A stretch of 64,000 nt of DNA from Acorus gramineus (GCA_030737835.1 JAUJYN010000012.1:10296118-10360117); one strand, 5' to 3'; shown: positions 37,501-49,947, numbered from the stretch's first letter. The notes: generated by a model not told the origin, from the letters alone. Translations and numbers: made by a program.

Positions 37501-38578
37501 TAATATATATGCAACTTAATTTTATATAATTATATAATATACCTACATATATTATATATTGTAACCGTTAGAAAATCCTTATATATAATAGAAGCTCTAT
37601 GTATTTAATTATTAATAAAAAATTAAATAAATTCGGAAGGGAGAGTAAATTCAACCAAAATTGAGATACGGATCTGATATGTTAATATCCATATTTACAT
37701 GGATTTAGGTCTTTCATTTCTACATATCTATGTGGATGAGTTAGTGAATAAGAATTAAATTTCTCTTTATATGCATAAAATTTTCAAAGTAACACCTCAT
37801 ACACATATACTATAATGATAATTATTGAATAATTTGAATATCAAGGATCATAGTCTAACACTAACAAGAAAGTACAAATATATATAAATTATTCAAACAG
37901 AAAATAAGTAAAAAATGGGATATAATAATTTAAAAGAAATTAAATATCTTACTCTTTGTTTGTTAAATTATCAACAAAATAATTCATGTGCAATGCACAT
38001 ATGCTTTAACTAGTATGTTATAAGACTGGAAAATTTTTTTGTTAAAGAAACAAAAAATTGGTGGTGGCCAGGAGGAAATCATCGGAGGCCTTGGGAATGT
38101 CGACGGAGAATAAAAATTGAGGCGTTGTTATACACAGCTCCAATTCTAATCATATATGCGTCGAATTAAAATTAACAACGCATATGTTTACATTAATAAG
38201 ATATATGCTTTAAAAGAATTTTCTTACATTTTCTATAAATACATCCACGCAATTTATTAGAATACATATTGCATTTTTTATAAAAACATGTATGTTTATT
38301 AAATGATCAGATATATATATTATTTTTTAAAAATTTAAAACACGTGTACACTAAAATTGAGGTTGAGACTGAACATAATATTATTCTAAAAATTGATAAC
38401 CTCAAACATAAAAGAAGATCGTGGACTAGGAACCAGCATGGTGCATGCTAAAAAGCCTCTAACCTCATCTCTTTTTGGGGGAAAAAGATGGAATAAAAAA
38501 TATAGTATATGAAAAAATGAATCAGGTTCCTCATTTTCTAAGACGTGGTTGAATGATTTTGATAAATTTACTTAAAAT

Positions 38579-38940
38579 ACATGTCATTCCATGATGAAGT
38601 CAGAGTGATGGCATGTGTCAGATTATAATCGGATCTTTATCATCTGCGGTTAAACCTATCATAACGTGAGGGGTTACATGTAGATTATTGAGCATTTACC
38701 ATGTTCGACCTGGTTGTCATGGTTAGTTAGCATGTGTCTCATGCTTCCTTGTGTTGCTGTAGATTGGGGCTCGTGGACTTCAATAGTCTCTCACGTAGAC
38801 TTCTCTTAATGGAAAGAAGTACTTTGTTTGAGTGATCGGATGTATTACCCTATTCTTATACAACATGATATTGCTCCCTTTACTCCTAAGTAGGTTTACA
38901 ACTTTAAAACATATCTTGTTATGTAAGAGCATTACTCAGG
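38579..38940 (+). repeat. dispersed repeat shared with 47027-47365
   Basis: Shared landmarks: CATTCCATGAT, GGATCTTTATCAT, ATTGAGCATTTACCATG, CATGCTTCCTTGTGTT, GACTTCTCTTAATGGAA and CAACATGATATTGCTC. The 47-kb copy continues directly into a second piece whose relative lies at 34440-34640, so fragments of one element are scattered here. Confidence 0.6.
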
Positions 38941-39214
38941 TATGAGCGTGGAGTACCCCCTCCCCCAAAATTAGGTAATGTAGGACTAAAATCCATGGTA
39001 TTGAAACTCGTCTCATCCAATCCATGGGACTCTTGGTTGTGGCAGAGATGGGAGGGGGTAGTGGGGGGAGTCCTTAAATAATAGAATAAGGTATTTGTTT
39101 TTGTGAACAACATTTGGTGGATATTGTAATGAAATGAGTATTCAAATTAAAATATGTTGATTGGGTTTTGTTTATGCCCTGTTTGTACTCTGCACATATT
39201 TTGATTATTTAAAA

Positions 39215-39480
39215 GGAAAAATCCAAATAATCCCCTGTAAACTGTCTGAAATTCATTTAACCTATTGACTTTTACTAACGTCCATATAACCTCTTAAAAA
39301 TATCTATGTAAATTCAAATACCTCCATGAGTTAATTTTTTATTGACAAACAAGTAATATTTTGTGAATATTCTGTTTATAGTTAACCCTTCCTAAAAACA
39401 CAATGTATCAAAAAAACCCTACAAGTGTTTCCAGGGGAATGTAACTGATTTATTTGTTTATTTTTTTTTTTTTTTAAAGT
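39215..39480. mobile_element. Mutator-type MITE, partial copy
   Basis: Starts GGAAAAATCCAAATAATCCC and follows the left arm of the 59743-60277 element (CTGTAAACTGTCTGAAAT, then GTCCATATAACCTC, then AATATTTTGTGAATATTC). The right arm is not recognisable beyond a T run at about 39460-39475. Confidence 0.5.
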
Positions 39481-39850
39481 CTCTTGGTTTTTTTGAAAAC
39501 TAAAATTTAAAATTTGTTTCCAGAATTTGAGCTTAAATGATATTTTTATATATTTGTTTTGATCAATTTTTTAAAAAAATTCGATTTTAAAAAAATTTAA
39601 GCTATAAATTTGGTTCTACTTTTTATGATGAAAAATAATAAGATTTCAATTTTTTTTTTCTAGATCTTCTGTAAATTTATTTAGATTTTTAAATACAATT
39701 CATTGTCCATTACTCAAAGATTTGATCATGAAACTAAAATTTATGTTTTCTTAAATGATGATGCTTTGGAAATTTTAGTTTTTTATATAAAAAATTTCCT
39801 CTTTACTCTAAGTCTTCTTTTAGCGCCCCCATCCCTTGTAAATTTAAAAT

Positions 39851-39874
39851 GGGGGGGGGGGGGGGGGGGGGGGG
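39851..39874. repeat. G24 homopolymer
   Basis: An uninterrupted run of 24 G on the plus strand, just before the tandem duplication at 39901. Runs this long are prone to slippage in cells and to sequencing error. Confidence 0.8.
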
Positions 39875-39900
39875 CATTGTCATCTTCACCTCTTTGGTCA

Positions 39901-40607
39901 ATGATATATATGCAAAAAAACTTAAAATTAAAACGTGTGGATTAAAATTAATATTGAAGATTGTACGTAACATTTTTCTTCTTGAGATATTTCTTAGCAT
40001 TAGCAAAGTCAATGGTGTTATTTTCATGTACCACTAAAGTCAATCCCAATTTTCTGATCCCCAAAAGCTTATCAGGTCTCATTAAGAACATCAGTTATTT
40101 GATTGATAAAAAATAATATTGCAATAATGTCGGCTTATACGTCAAAAAGTTACTTCAATATTTGAAAGTTCTTGAGGACCATAATGAAAAATGAATTAAA
40201 AAAATAATTAAGTGATTCAGCTTACCCAAACAAAAATTTGTAGAAATTAAACAATGATATATATGCAAAAAAACTTAAAATTAAAACGTGTGGATTAAAA
40301 TTAATACTGAAGATTGTACGTAACATTTTTCTTCTTGAGATATTTCTTAGCATTAGCAAAGTCAATGGTGTTATTTTCATGTACCACTAAAGTCAATCCC
40401 AATTTTCTGATCCCCAAAAGCTTATCAGGTCTCATCAAGAACATCAGTTATTTGATTGATAAAAAATAATATTGCAATAATGTCGGCCTATACGTCAAAA
40501 AGTTACTTCAATATTTGAAAGTTCTTGAGGACCATAATGAAAAATGAATTAAAAAAATAATTAAGTGATTCAGCTTACCCAAACAAAAATTTCGTAGAAA
40601 TTAAACA
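39901..40607 (+). repeat. 353-bp tandem duplication in the GLP3 distal upstream block
   Basis: ATGATATATATGCAAAAAAA begins at 39901 and again at 40254. The two units are almost identical over 353 bp; I see only about four differences (AATATTGAAG/AATACTGAAG, CATTAAGAAC/CATCAAGAAC, CGGCTTATAC/CGGCCTATAC, and one base in AAATTTGTAG/AAATTTCGTAG). A diverged single copy is at 43650-44000, upstream of GLP4. Confidence 0.85.
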
Positions 40608-42023
40608 ATTAACATTATGTTTAAGAGAGAATGATTAAATTATATAACAATTATGATGCATATTAAAATTATTTTCTAAAGGCGCACCCTAGGTGATACA
40701 GAACAATCATGAACCATTCGATCTAGGACTATCAAATGGACGATTGTTGATGATTTGTAATTTTAATATTATTTGTTAGATTTATCATATCTTTTATGGA
40801 TAATTAGGATTCGTTGATATTTTTATATTTAGACATATTCAGATATGTTTTGTATTTTTTATTTAAGATTCAGTTAAGATTAGGTGATTTGAGAGATTTA
40901 TTGTTGAGATCCTAATTTGTTAGGATTCTCTACTCTATAAATAAACTCTGTAAACATAAAATTAAGGGAGATTAGATTTTTAAAAATTTGAGATTATTCC
41001 CTTCACTAAAATTCTTCTATTGTCTTTGTTGTTCTTGGTAGAATAACAGATTCATAGAAGTCCATCGTTCTGGTATTCTTAAGAATCAACAGATACGTTG
41101 AAGCCCGTTGTCCTAGCATTCTTCATGAAGAATCAACAACGTTGTTAGAGCATACAGATCTTGCATCTTTGATCAGATCCATAAAAGAGTGTGATTCATC
41201 AAGCTACATCACTAGGCCTTTATCAAATGCAGGTTTTGATTGGTTATCAAATGCAGGTTTTGATTGGCCAAGTGTTCAGCTTTGAAAAAAGAATATGTAA
41301 ACCTTGTGTAAATAATTGACTATTAAATCTATATATAAAAAAGAAAATCTATAAATTTAGATATGCTCTTTTGCCCAAAAACTAAGTCTTTTACCAATTC
41401 AGTGGATATTGAATGTGATTAAGGCATCATCAAATGATCATCATATAGCTTCAACCAACCAAGCCATGGTCAGTGGTATTTGTTAAATTTGTTAATAAAA
41501 ATATAATCTTCTTTATAAACTCAAATAAAAAACAAAACTAAATCCCTAATAAAACAGAAAAAATTAGAATACCAAAAAAATAAAATTAATATTTAATTAA
41601 ATATAAGTAGAAGATGTAAATTAGGATTATGTTTAGAATGAAACAAAAAAATTATTAAAAAAAGGTAATGAAACACATGGAATGAAATGATCCGTTTTGA
41701 AATAAATAAACGTTGAATCTTAATCATAATTGAAGGGGGTGTGAATCACCTCAGTCAATGTTTTTTTTTTTTTTTTTTTTCTTCCATCGGTAAACTTTGT
41801 ATTACTATGAACTGTGATAATGTACAGAGGGAGAAGGGAAATTTTTTTAAAAGGAACAGAGTGACTACATATCAGTTTCCTCAGCCAGTGTTGAATATGC
41901 GGAGCTCCTCTTTTGAATATATGGTAATCCTACTTTATGTGGTCCTCCCAAGCTGCACATTCCACATCAATAATTCTCACAAGACCAATACACCAAAACA
42001 CATGGATGGAAAAATAAATATTA

Positions 42024-42068
42024 AACACGTTGAACCTTAATTTCCAAATCACCCGCCTATATATATTG
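42024..42068 (+). promoter_or_regulatory. GLP3 core promoter with altered motif
   Basis: TATA box CTATATATATTG (42057-42068). The upstream motif is AACACGTT (42024-42031) where the other four genes have AACGCGTT, and the CTTTCCAAATC motif has an insertion (CTTAATTTCCAAATC). Confidence 0.6.
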
Positions 42069-42137
42069 TATCAAATCGATGTAAATGTCAGAAACAACAC
42101 AATCCAAAACCTTGCACCAAACCCCACTCGAAACAAA

Positions 42138-42815
42138 ATGAAACTCCAAATCCAAACTAAGCCTCTCGTCCTCTTCATCCTCTTCATGGCACTGCAAGCT
42201 CCCCCGGCACTCTACGCAGACCCCGACCCGCTCCAAGACTTCTGCATCGCGGACCTCGCGATGACATCCACCCCAATAAACGGATTCCCGTGCAAGCCGG
42301 CATCTAATGTCACAGCATCCGACTTCATTTTCAACGGCCTAGCCGAAGAGGGCAACACCATGAACCCGTTTGGCTCCAACGTGACAGCGGCCAACGTCCT
42401 CGCCTTCCCGGGACTGAATACTTTAGGCGTCTCGATGAACCGCATTGACCTCGCGCCGGGTGGACTCAATACCCCACACCACCACCCCCGTGCCACGGAG
42501 CTCGACATCGTTGTAAAGGGAGAGGTGTTGATCGGGTTCATCTCAAGCGGGAACGTGTACTTCTCGAGGGTGTTGAGAGAAGGGCAGATGTTCGTGATCC
42601 CAAAAGGGATGATCCACTTCGAGATGAACGTGGGGAAGGAGAAGGGGCTCATCTTCGCCGCCTTCAATAGCCAGCTCCCCGGAACCGTTAGTACTACCAT
42701 GGCGCTCTTCGCGGCAAAACCGGCTTTGCCAAACGAGGTCTTGACCAAGGCTCTTCAGGTGGATGAGAGTGTTGTCGAGCTCATCAAATCCAAGCTTGCT
42801 GCTGCTTCTTCTTAA
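42138..42815 (+). CDS. GLP: germin-like protein 3 (diverged copy)
   Basis: Single exon, 225 residues. The signal peptide [20 protein letters not shown], both Cys and the four cupin metal ligands ([18 protein letters not shown]) are kept. It is the most changed copy: Tyr replaces Cys just before ADPDPLQ, NTM replaces the NTT sequon, GGLNTPHHH replaces GGLNPPHHH beside the metal site, and the tail reads KGLIFAAFNS then [17 protein letters not shown]. After the stop the polyadenylation motif is GATAAA where the others have AATAAA. The reading frame is intact, so it is probably expressed and may be under different control or constraint. The start was chosen by alignment with the other copies; in-frame ATGs upstream lie before the TATA box. 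Confidence 0.92.
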   Translation: MKLQIQTKPLVLFILFMALQAPPALYADPDPLQDFCIADLAMTSTPINGFPCKPASNVTASDFIFNGLAEEGNTMNPFGSNVTAANVLAFPGLNTLGVSMNRIDLAPGGLNTPHHHPRATELDIVVKGEVLIGFISSGNVYFSRVLREGQMFVIPKGMIHFEMNVGKEKGLIFAAFNSQLPGTVSTTMALFAAKPALPNEVLTKALQVDESVVELIKSKLAAASS

Positions 42816-44492
42816 GGAACTGTACCTGATTGTTTACTGTTCATGGGTTGCAGACTTGTACGATAAAAGCCTTTGAATCTTATTCATTGTGCTATGTAAT
42901 ATATTTTCATTACTTATTAAAAGATTATGTGATTCAATATTTTTATTTTACTAAAAAACCTCAAAATTACACCAACAAACATTGTCAAAATATGAAATAT
43001 CTAAATGCATCTACAAAACATATAATAAATTAAAATAATTAAAAAAAAAATCAATATTTTACTAAAAAAACTCAAAATCACACCAACAAACATTGTCAAA
43101 ATATGAAATATCTAAATGCATCTACAAAACATATAATAAATCAAAAGAATTAAAAAAAATTACAAATAAAATCAAATTCATACATACTGTTTGGTGTTGG
43201 TGAAGGGAGTGATTTATTCATTGACGGCTGGCCGGCTGCAAAATATGCTTAAAAAAAATGCAAATTGAAGTTTATATAGAAAGTTATTTTGGGATTTTTC
43301 TAAAAAAACTGGGTTGGACCAATGTTTTGAGGGTTTTTGAACAAAATATGGACTGGATTTTATTGGGGGTTTTCTAAAAAACTGGATTATACTGCTATTG
43401 GGGGTTTTTTTTTACAAAATCTGGGCCAGGCTACAGCTGGGCCCAGCCAACCCATGGGCCTGCCCCTGTTTACGGAGGATATCATGTCAGGGTTCGTTTT
43501 ATCATTTTCAATTATTGTTTAAAAAATTAAATCTAGTTAAACTTTTTATTATTATTATTAAAAAGTGACACATTTATTCATTAAAAAATATTTTAATAGT
43601 ATACAAATAAATAAATTATTTGTGAAAGTAAAAAAAATTATGTTTTTCAATGATATATATGAAAAAAAAAAACTTAAAATTAAAATGTATATGGACTAAA
43701 ATTAAGGCTAAAGATTGTATGTAACATTTTACTCCTTGAGATATTTCTGAGCATTACCGAGTTCCATGGTGTCATCTTCACCTCCTAAGTCGATCCCAAT
43801 TTTCTAATCCCCAAAAGCATATCAGGTCTCATGAAGAACATCAGGTTTATTTGACTGACAAAAAAAAAATTTGCAACAATGTCAGCCTATACGTCAAAAA
43901 GTAATAATAATATTTGAAAAGTTCTTGTGGACCATCATGAAAAATGAATTAAAAAAATAATTAAGTGATTCAGCTTCCGAAACAAAAATTTCGTAGAAAC
44001 TAAACAATTAACATTATATTTAAGAGAATGATTAAATTATATATCAATTATGATGCATATTAAAATGAATTTCTAAAGGGCACCATAGGTTTTTATCAAA
44101 TGCAGGTTTTGATTGGCCAAGTGATTCAGTTTTGAAAAAAGATTAGGTAAACCTTGTGTAAATAATTGACTATTAAATCTATTAAAAAAATCTATAAATG
44201 TGGATATGTTCTTTTGCCCAAAAACTAAATTCTTTTACCAAGTCTGTGGATATTGAATGTGATTAAGGCATCATCAAATGATCATCATATAGCTTCAACC
44301 AACCAAGCCATGGTCAGTGGTATTTGTTAAATTTGTTAATAAAAAAATAATCTTCTTTATAAAGTCAAATGAAAAACAAAACTAGCCATGAAAGACATAA
44401 CGAGATTTGCAACGACTGACCATCATATGATATACAACTACTACAAAATCAATTCCAAAAAAACACATGGACGCAAACATAAATACGTACTA
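42816..44492. other. GLP3-GLP4 intergenic region
   Basis: Contains the GLP3 3' flank, a tandem pair of 111 bp at about 42940-43160 (ACACCAACAAACATTGTC starting at 42969 and 43080), a TGGG/GGGTTTT-rich stretch (43300-43450), and the GLP4 distal upstream block (43650-44390) with the same landmarks as the other units. No gene. Confidence 0.6.
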
Positions 44493-44533
44493 AACGCGTT
44501 GAACCTTTCCAAATCACCCGCCTATACATAATG
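44493..44533 (+). promoter_or_regulatory. GLP4 core promoter
   Basis: AACGCGTT (44493-44500), CCTTTCCAAATCACCC, then CTATACATAATG (44522-44533) in the TATA position. The TATA box is weakened by a C compared with CTATATATAATG at GLP2 and GLP5. Confidence 0.6.
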
Positions 44534-44602
44534 TGTCAACTCCATGTAAATGTCAGAAACAACACAATCTAAAATCTTGCACCAAACCCCACTCGAAAGA
44601 AA

Positions 44603-45280
44603 ATGAAACTCCAAATCCAAACTAAGCCTCTCGTCCTCTTCATGATCCTCTCCATTGCACTGCAAGCTCCCCTTGCTCTCTGTGCCGATCCCGACCCACT
44701 CCAAGATTTCTGCATCGCGGACCTCGCGATGACATCCACCCCAATAAACGGATTCCCGTGCAAGCCGGCATCTAATGTCACAGCATCCGACTTCATCTTC
44801 AACGGCCTAGCCGTAGAGGGCAACACCACGAACCCGTTCGGCTCCAACGTGACAGCGGGCAACGTCCTCGCCTTCCCGGGACTGAACACTTTAGGCCTCT
44901 CGATGAACCGCATTGACCTCGCGCCGGGTGGACTCAATCCCCCACACCACCACCCCCGTGCCACGGAGCTCGAAATCGTTGTAAAGGGAGAGGTGCTGAT
45001 CGGGTTCATCTCGAGCGGGAACGTGTACTTCTCGAGCGTGTTGAAAGAAGGGCAGATGTTCGTCATCCCGAGAGGGATGATCCACTTCCAGATGAACGTG
45101 GGGAAGGAGAAGGGGCTCGTGATCACCACCTTCAATAGCCAGCTCCCCGGTGCCGTTGTTGCTCCCCTGGCGCTCTTCGCGGCAAAACCGGATGTGCCGA
45201 ACGAGGTCTTGACCAAGGCTCTTCAGGTGGATGAGGGTGTTGTGCAGCTCATCAAATCCAAGTTTGCTGCCGCTTTTTAA
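44603..45280 (+). CDS. GLP: germin-like protein 4
   Basis: Single exon, 225 residues. Signal peptide [20 protein letters not shown], mature start [10 protein letters not shown]. Both Cys, sequons NVT/NTT/NVT, box 1 ([13 protein letters not shown]) and box 2 ([10 protein letters not shown]) are intact. It shares LAMTSTPIN and MNRIDLAPGG with GLP3 but its C-terminal half with GLP1, so it may be a product of gene conversion or a true intermediate. Ends KSKFAAAF. AATAAA follows near 45330. Apoplastic cupin by family; enzymatic activity not predictable. Confidence 0.93.
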   Translation: MKLQIQTKPLVLFMILSIALQAPLALCADPDPLQDFCIADLAMTSTPINGFPCKPASNVTASDFIFNGLAVEGNTTNPFGSNVTAGNVLAFPGLNTLGLSMNRIDLAPGGLNPPHHHPRATELEIVVKGEVLIGFISSGNVYFSSVLKEGQMFVIPRGMIHFQMNVGKEKGLVITTFNSQLPGAVVAPLALFAAKPDVPNEVLTKALQVDEGVVQLIKSKFAAAF

Positions 45281-47600
45281 GGAAACTGTACCTGATTGGT
45301 TTCCTGTTCATGGGTTGTAGATTTGTACAATAAAAGCCTTTGAATCTTATACATTGTGCTATAGAATATTTATTTATTTAAAAGAGATTGAGGGCTCCAA
45401 TATATTTGAATTTGTCTCATGATGTTTAAGTTTTAAATTTTGGAGTGTGGATTTCTATATAAGATAGCAGATCATGTGGCCACTGTAGAAGAGAATAGCT
45501 TTTCTTAACACTAAAAACTAACATATTCTGTAAAGACGAAACACAGTTCTATTTGATTTTTTATATCACCATAATATTCTTAGCGATTTTTCAAGATATA
45601 GACATGAAAAGCAATACACATTTGAGAAAACCCCGATAAAAATTCAATCCACTCTTATGGTTCTACAAGGATAAGAATCATTTCCAACCACTATCTCATA
45701 TATCAATGGTTACCTAAGAAAAACCCACAGGCAACAATTACAAATTCAGGATTCCATAATTATTCGGTAAAGATTTAAGTCAGTTCATTTTGAATTATTT
45801 GGGAAAGGATGTGGGAAAAATTCAAAAAATTTCAGAGACCTAAATCAGTCTCTCTCTATATATATTACATAATAGTCAAAGTATACAGATAAAGCATCAT
45901 AATCATAAAGGACAAAAAAACATAATATAAAGCATTTTAAGATGTCAGTCATATATATATAATATCATGTAAGCATTCATAACCACTTCACTGTATCTAA
46001 ATTCTTCAAAAAATCCATCCATAAACAAATTTTGGATTGTGGAATTCTATATAAAATTTTAAATTTTACCTATAATCCAAACTCCTAAACAAGAGATCAC
46101 TCTTATGTCAATCCAAGGTTCTCTTTCTCTTCTCTTTCATGTTCACCATAAAAATCAAGTAATGCATCTCATCCTGTTTCATTGAATGCAATATTATGAT
46201 CCATAGAAATCAATTTCACCACTGAATCTGAAACAAAATCATTCAAAATTTGTGGTTCCAATACGTGTGTGTCACATCAAATACACTCCAATTCTTCTCG
46301 CAAGTTAAAGCTCTATATAGTTGACAGAGAAGCCTCACAGCAACTCTTCTAAGTTTTCCATACTTATCATCCAGAACAACTACCTTCCATCAAAATGACC
46401 TTCAAAAGTTCATAAAATATGGCACATGAGAAACTTGAATCAAGAAATAACTAAATATAAACTTTCTTATTTTATTTAAAATACACTATCTTCAAAATTT
46501 AGATGTTTGACAGGAGAGTCATTTTGCCAAATGATGAGAAAAAATTAGAATTCCTATCCATACAATCCACTAGTTGATTTTTTTTTTCTGATATCGGAGG
46601 GTCCTCCTGTGACTAATCTTACAACCAAGCTAAGAAGGTTACCTCTGCATTTTTGTTTTAGTCCCACAGAAAATTCTTTTGAATTTTTGTAAATAAGCAG
46701 GTGTATAAATAAACACCTAGATTTGAATCCAAGACATACCTTTAACACAAATAAACCATGAATTGTTGTGTTATAGCCATTGAGGACTCACTAATTGATT
46801 GTTGAATGCTTCCTTTCCACGAATATCATGCGGTGCAAAAAAATTAAAAAGTTCAACAATCCCTTTATCTGTCTCTTCATCACATATGTTTCCCCGATTT
46901 TTCATAGTACAAATGTGAATTTAGGACAGCGGCTATTGCATGCACAGGATGGTGTAAGTGGATTCCCTTATCTGTCTCTTCAACATGTTTCATCAATTTC
47001 AATAATGTTATACCTAAAAGTACACATATCATTCCATGATAAATGGGGTGTGATGTCACTTGTCGAGTTATAATTGGACCTTTATCATTTGTGGTTATGT
47101 GTGTATTATTGAGTATTTACCATGTTTGACCTGGTCATCACGTAATGTCAGCACATGTGTCCCATGCTTCCTTGTGTTACTCTGGATTGAGGCTTATGGA
47201 CTTCAGTGGTCTATTCTATAGACTTCTCTTAATGGAAGGAATGTAATTCTTTTGGGTGATCGAATGTAACATCTTAATTTTACTCAACATGATATTGCTC
47301 GCTTTACCCCTAAGTTGGACTCATGGTTTTTAAATGCGTCTTGTTGTATAAAAGTAATGCTCACACACCCGCACAAATTATCTCCCCCATATTGACGGTG
47401 CAAAGGTTGACCCATTGGTTAGGCAAAGTATTTCTTTTAGAATAATTTCTACTAGCTGTGTTATTTGTCGTTTCACTTATTCAAGGAGTCCGCTTGCAAG
47501 AACCCTCAAGTCTATCATCATTCTTCGTAAATGCATTCTTAGCATAGTAATAAAGGCTCCTGGCATTCATCCCTATTGGGAGTGATGTCATAACCCAAAA
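45281..47600. other. GLP4 3' flank and repeats
   Basis: The first 450 bp match the GLP5 3' flank at 62930-63310 (AAAAGAGATTGAGGGCTCCA, then CAACATAATATTCTTAGC-like words), showing that the duplication extends past the gene. Then AT-rich unassigned sequence, a SINE-like piece (about 46576-46740), and the dispersed repeat 47027-47590. Confidence 0.6.
47027..47590 (+). repeat. dispersed repeat, contiguous copy
   Basis: The first part resembles 38579-38940, the second (from about 47393: TTAGGCAAAGTATTTCTTTTAG, then TATTCAAGGAGTCC, CATTCTTCGT and GGCATTCATCC) resembles 34440-34640. It shows that those two separated pieces belong to one repeat family. Non-coding as far as I can see. Confidence 0.6.
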
Positions 47601-49626
47601 TTTTCATTCCTATTATTTTTAAATAATTTTGAATAAGAAAATCAAATAACAATTTGATAAAACTGGCTTGGTGCGTACCTGAAACCCTATGGGACTTTTC
47701 CAGAGTATAAGAACCCCCACCCCAAAGAGGGCCGCTAAATCCCCAAATATAGGTTTTAACAAAAATATTTGAATACTATTATAATTAAGATTCAAATTTC
47801 TTTTTTTAAAACGGATAAAATCAAGCCAAATTATTCAAATTTATTTTTGAAAATGGACCAAATCAAAGCAACTTATGTTTAATTGTATATAAATTTGTTT
47901 TTGGCATTCTAACTTTCTGAATCTTTTGAAAATAAAATTTCATCCATTGTGGCCCCTTTTATCCTCTTCTAGATTTTTTTTTCTATTTTTTAAGGATTAA
48001 TTTATTTTTCTATTTTTGAAGGATTTGTTTTTTTTATTTGAACTATTTAATGCACATGTGCATCACACGTGAATTTTTTCAACATTATTTGTAATTATTA
48101 TTTTTTTATCATTAATTAAGTGTTAAATTCATATTCTTAATTAATAAAAAACATAAACATAAATATTATTATATTAATAAAATATATTTAAATTTATACA
48201 TTTTATTATAATATTAATTTAATGAAAAATTTTAATTAAATTTATATGGCTAAATTTGGAGTGCTAAATTTCATAAATAGTTTCAATATTTTTTAGTATA
48301 GTTTATATTAATATTAAAATAGATTTAATTTCATTAGTCAACTTTCAATAGATTTAAATCCCTTTAATATAGACAATAATAAAATATATATGTAAATCAA
48401 ACAATCATCTTTAAAATATAGAATTTATCTATTTTAATTTCATATATGTATATTATCTTATGAGATATAATTTATTTGTAACTTATCAAACATAAATTAA
48501 TTTTATTTTCTTATCATTCCTTGTCTTACTAATCAATATTCTATTCTTATCAAAACTATTTAAATTTTTATGTATTTAAATATTATTTATCCATATTTCG
48601 TTAATCTAGATATTTTGATTTAATTTTTAAATTAAATGTGTTTTTATTAATATACATCTTAAATTTTTATTTTAAATTGATCTTATAATCTCCAAATCAT
48701 CCATAACTTATCAATTCTGAAATTTGTAGATAATCAATTTCAAGTCAATTTTCATATTTTGAATAATTCTCTTATAATATCTTATTCATTCATAACGTAT
48801 CAATTTTTACATTAAATTTTTAATCCATGTCTTATAAATTTTGAATTATTGCTTTAAAATAAATTTTAAATAATTTACTATTAATCTGTAAATTAATAAA
48901 TTTATAATTATTTTCTTGTATCTTATTAAGCCGTACTTTTAATTTAAAATTATAAATTTATTTTTAATCCATATCTTAAATATTTTTAGTTAAGCCAATC
49001 AATCAAATTTTGAAAAAAAAAATATCAATTTTTTTTAAAAAAAATTATATACTTTACGAAAAATATAACCAAAATTATACCATCCAATTTCTAACCAAAC
49101 ATATTTGATTTGATGATTTTGATAAATAATATTTAACATTTCCTATGAAAATTAAGTTAGACTAAGATGATATTAAAAAACAATAATATATAGCCATATA
49201 GGAAATTGGGTTATTGAACAAACAAACAAATAAATAAATAAACAAAAAAAGAACAAATTTAATAACCGTACACTCTTTTTGTCTCTATGTCTTTTGGTGA
49301 TCAAAATTAAAAAAAAAGTCTAAAAATTATATTCGATCAAAATTATATAAAAAATTAAGAAAAATGACCAAAAAAATCTATGAAAAGTTAGAAATACCAA
49401 AATCAGCCACTTTTTAAAATTATACCTAAAAAAATCTCATTTCACAATTTTGAAAACATAAAAGATTAATCTACCCTTATGTAATTAGATCCTTAACATT
49501 CCTCTAACCCTTGCTAGGTTATTCCACACCAAAAACATATATTTCTTACAAAACAACAATCTATCTCTATATGACCCAAATCAATCCTCTTAGAGATTAT
49601 GTTATTATATATCATATTGTGTGTTT

Positions 49627-49628
<2 letters not shown>
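47600..49628. other. AT-rich region without recognisable genes
   Basis: Two kilobases of strongly AT-rich sequence with short, low-complexity reading frames. I see no gene, element border or repeat structure worth naming. Confidence 0.6.

Positions 49629-49709
<81 letters not shown>
49629..49709. repeat. (TA)40 microsatellite
   Basis: 81 bp of uninterrupted TA. It translates as a YIYI run, which is not a gene. Confidence 0.95.
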
Positions 49710-49711
<2 letters not shown>

Positions 49712-49947
49712 TACCTGATATTGTTTATTATTTTTTATTTTATATAATCATAATATATAATTTAAATCTGTGTTGCGCCCTAATGCAGGAGATGATATTT
49801 TAATATTCTAAATGCTTAGGCACATATTTTTTTGCTTTGCTATTTTAATGGTGTTATTAATACATATCTATTTTTTTAAAGAAGCATCAACACTTAATGG
49901 AGTTCATCATCAAAAACTCAAATTATATTGCACATATCTCACAAAAT

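Larger units (their letters stand above)
34110..42023. other. divergent GLP2-GLP3 intergenic region
   Basis: Eight kilobases with no gene. It holds, in order, repeat pieces shared with 39660-39850 and with 47393-47590 (about 34200-34370 and 34440-34640), the foldback element (35475-36630), a 154-bp tandem pair (37199-37500), a piece shared with 47027-47365 (38579-38940), a Mutator-MITE piece (from 39215), a G24 run, a 353-bp tandem duplication (39901-40607), and a GLP3 upstream block. The rest is AT-rich and unassigned. Confidence 0.6.

Noticed and set aside
49511-49803. Open frame with a long YIYI stretch
   Set aside because: It is a translation of the (TA)40 microsatellite.
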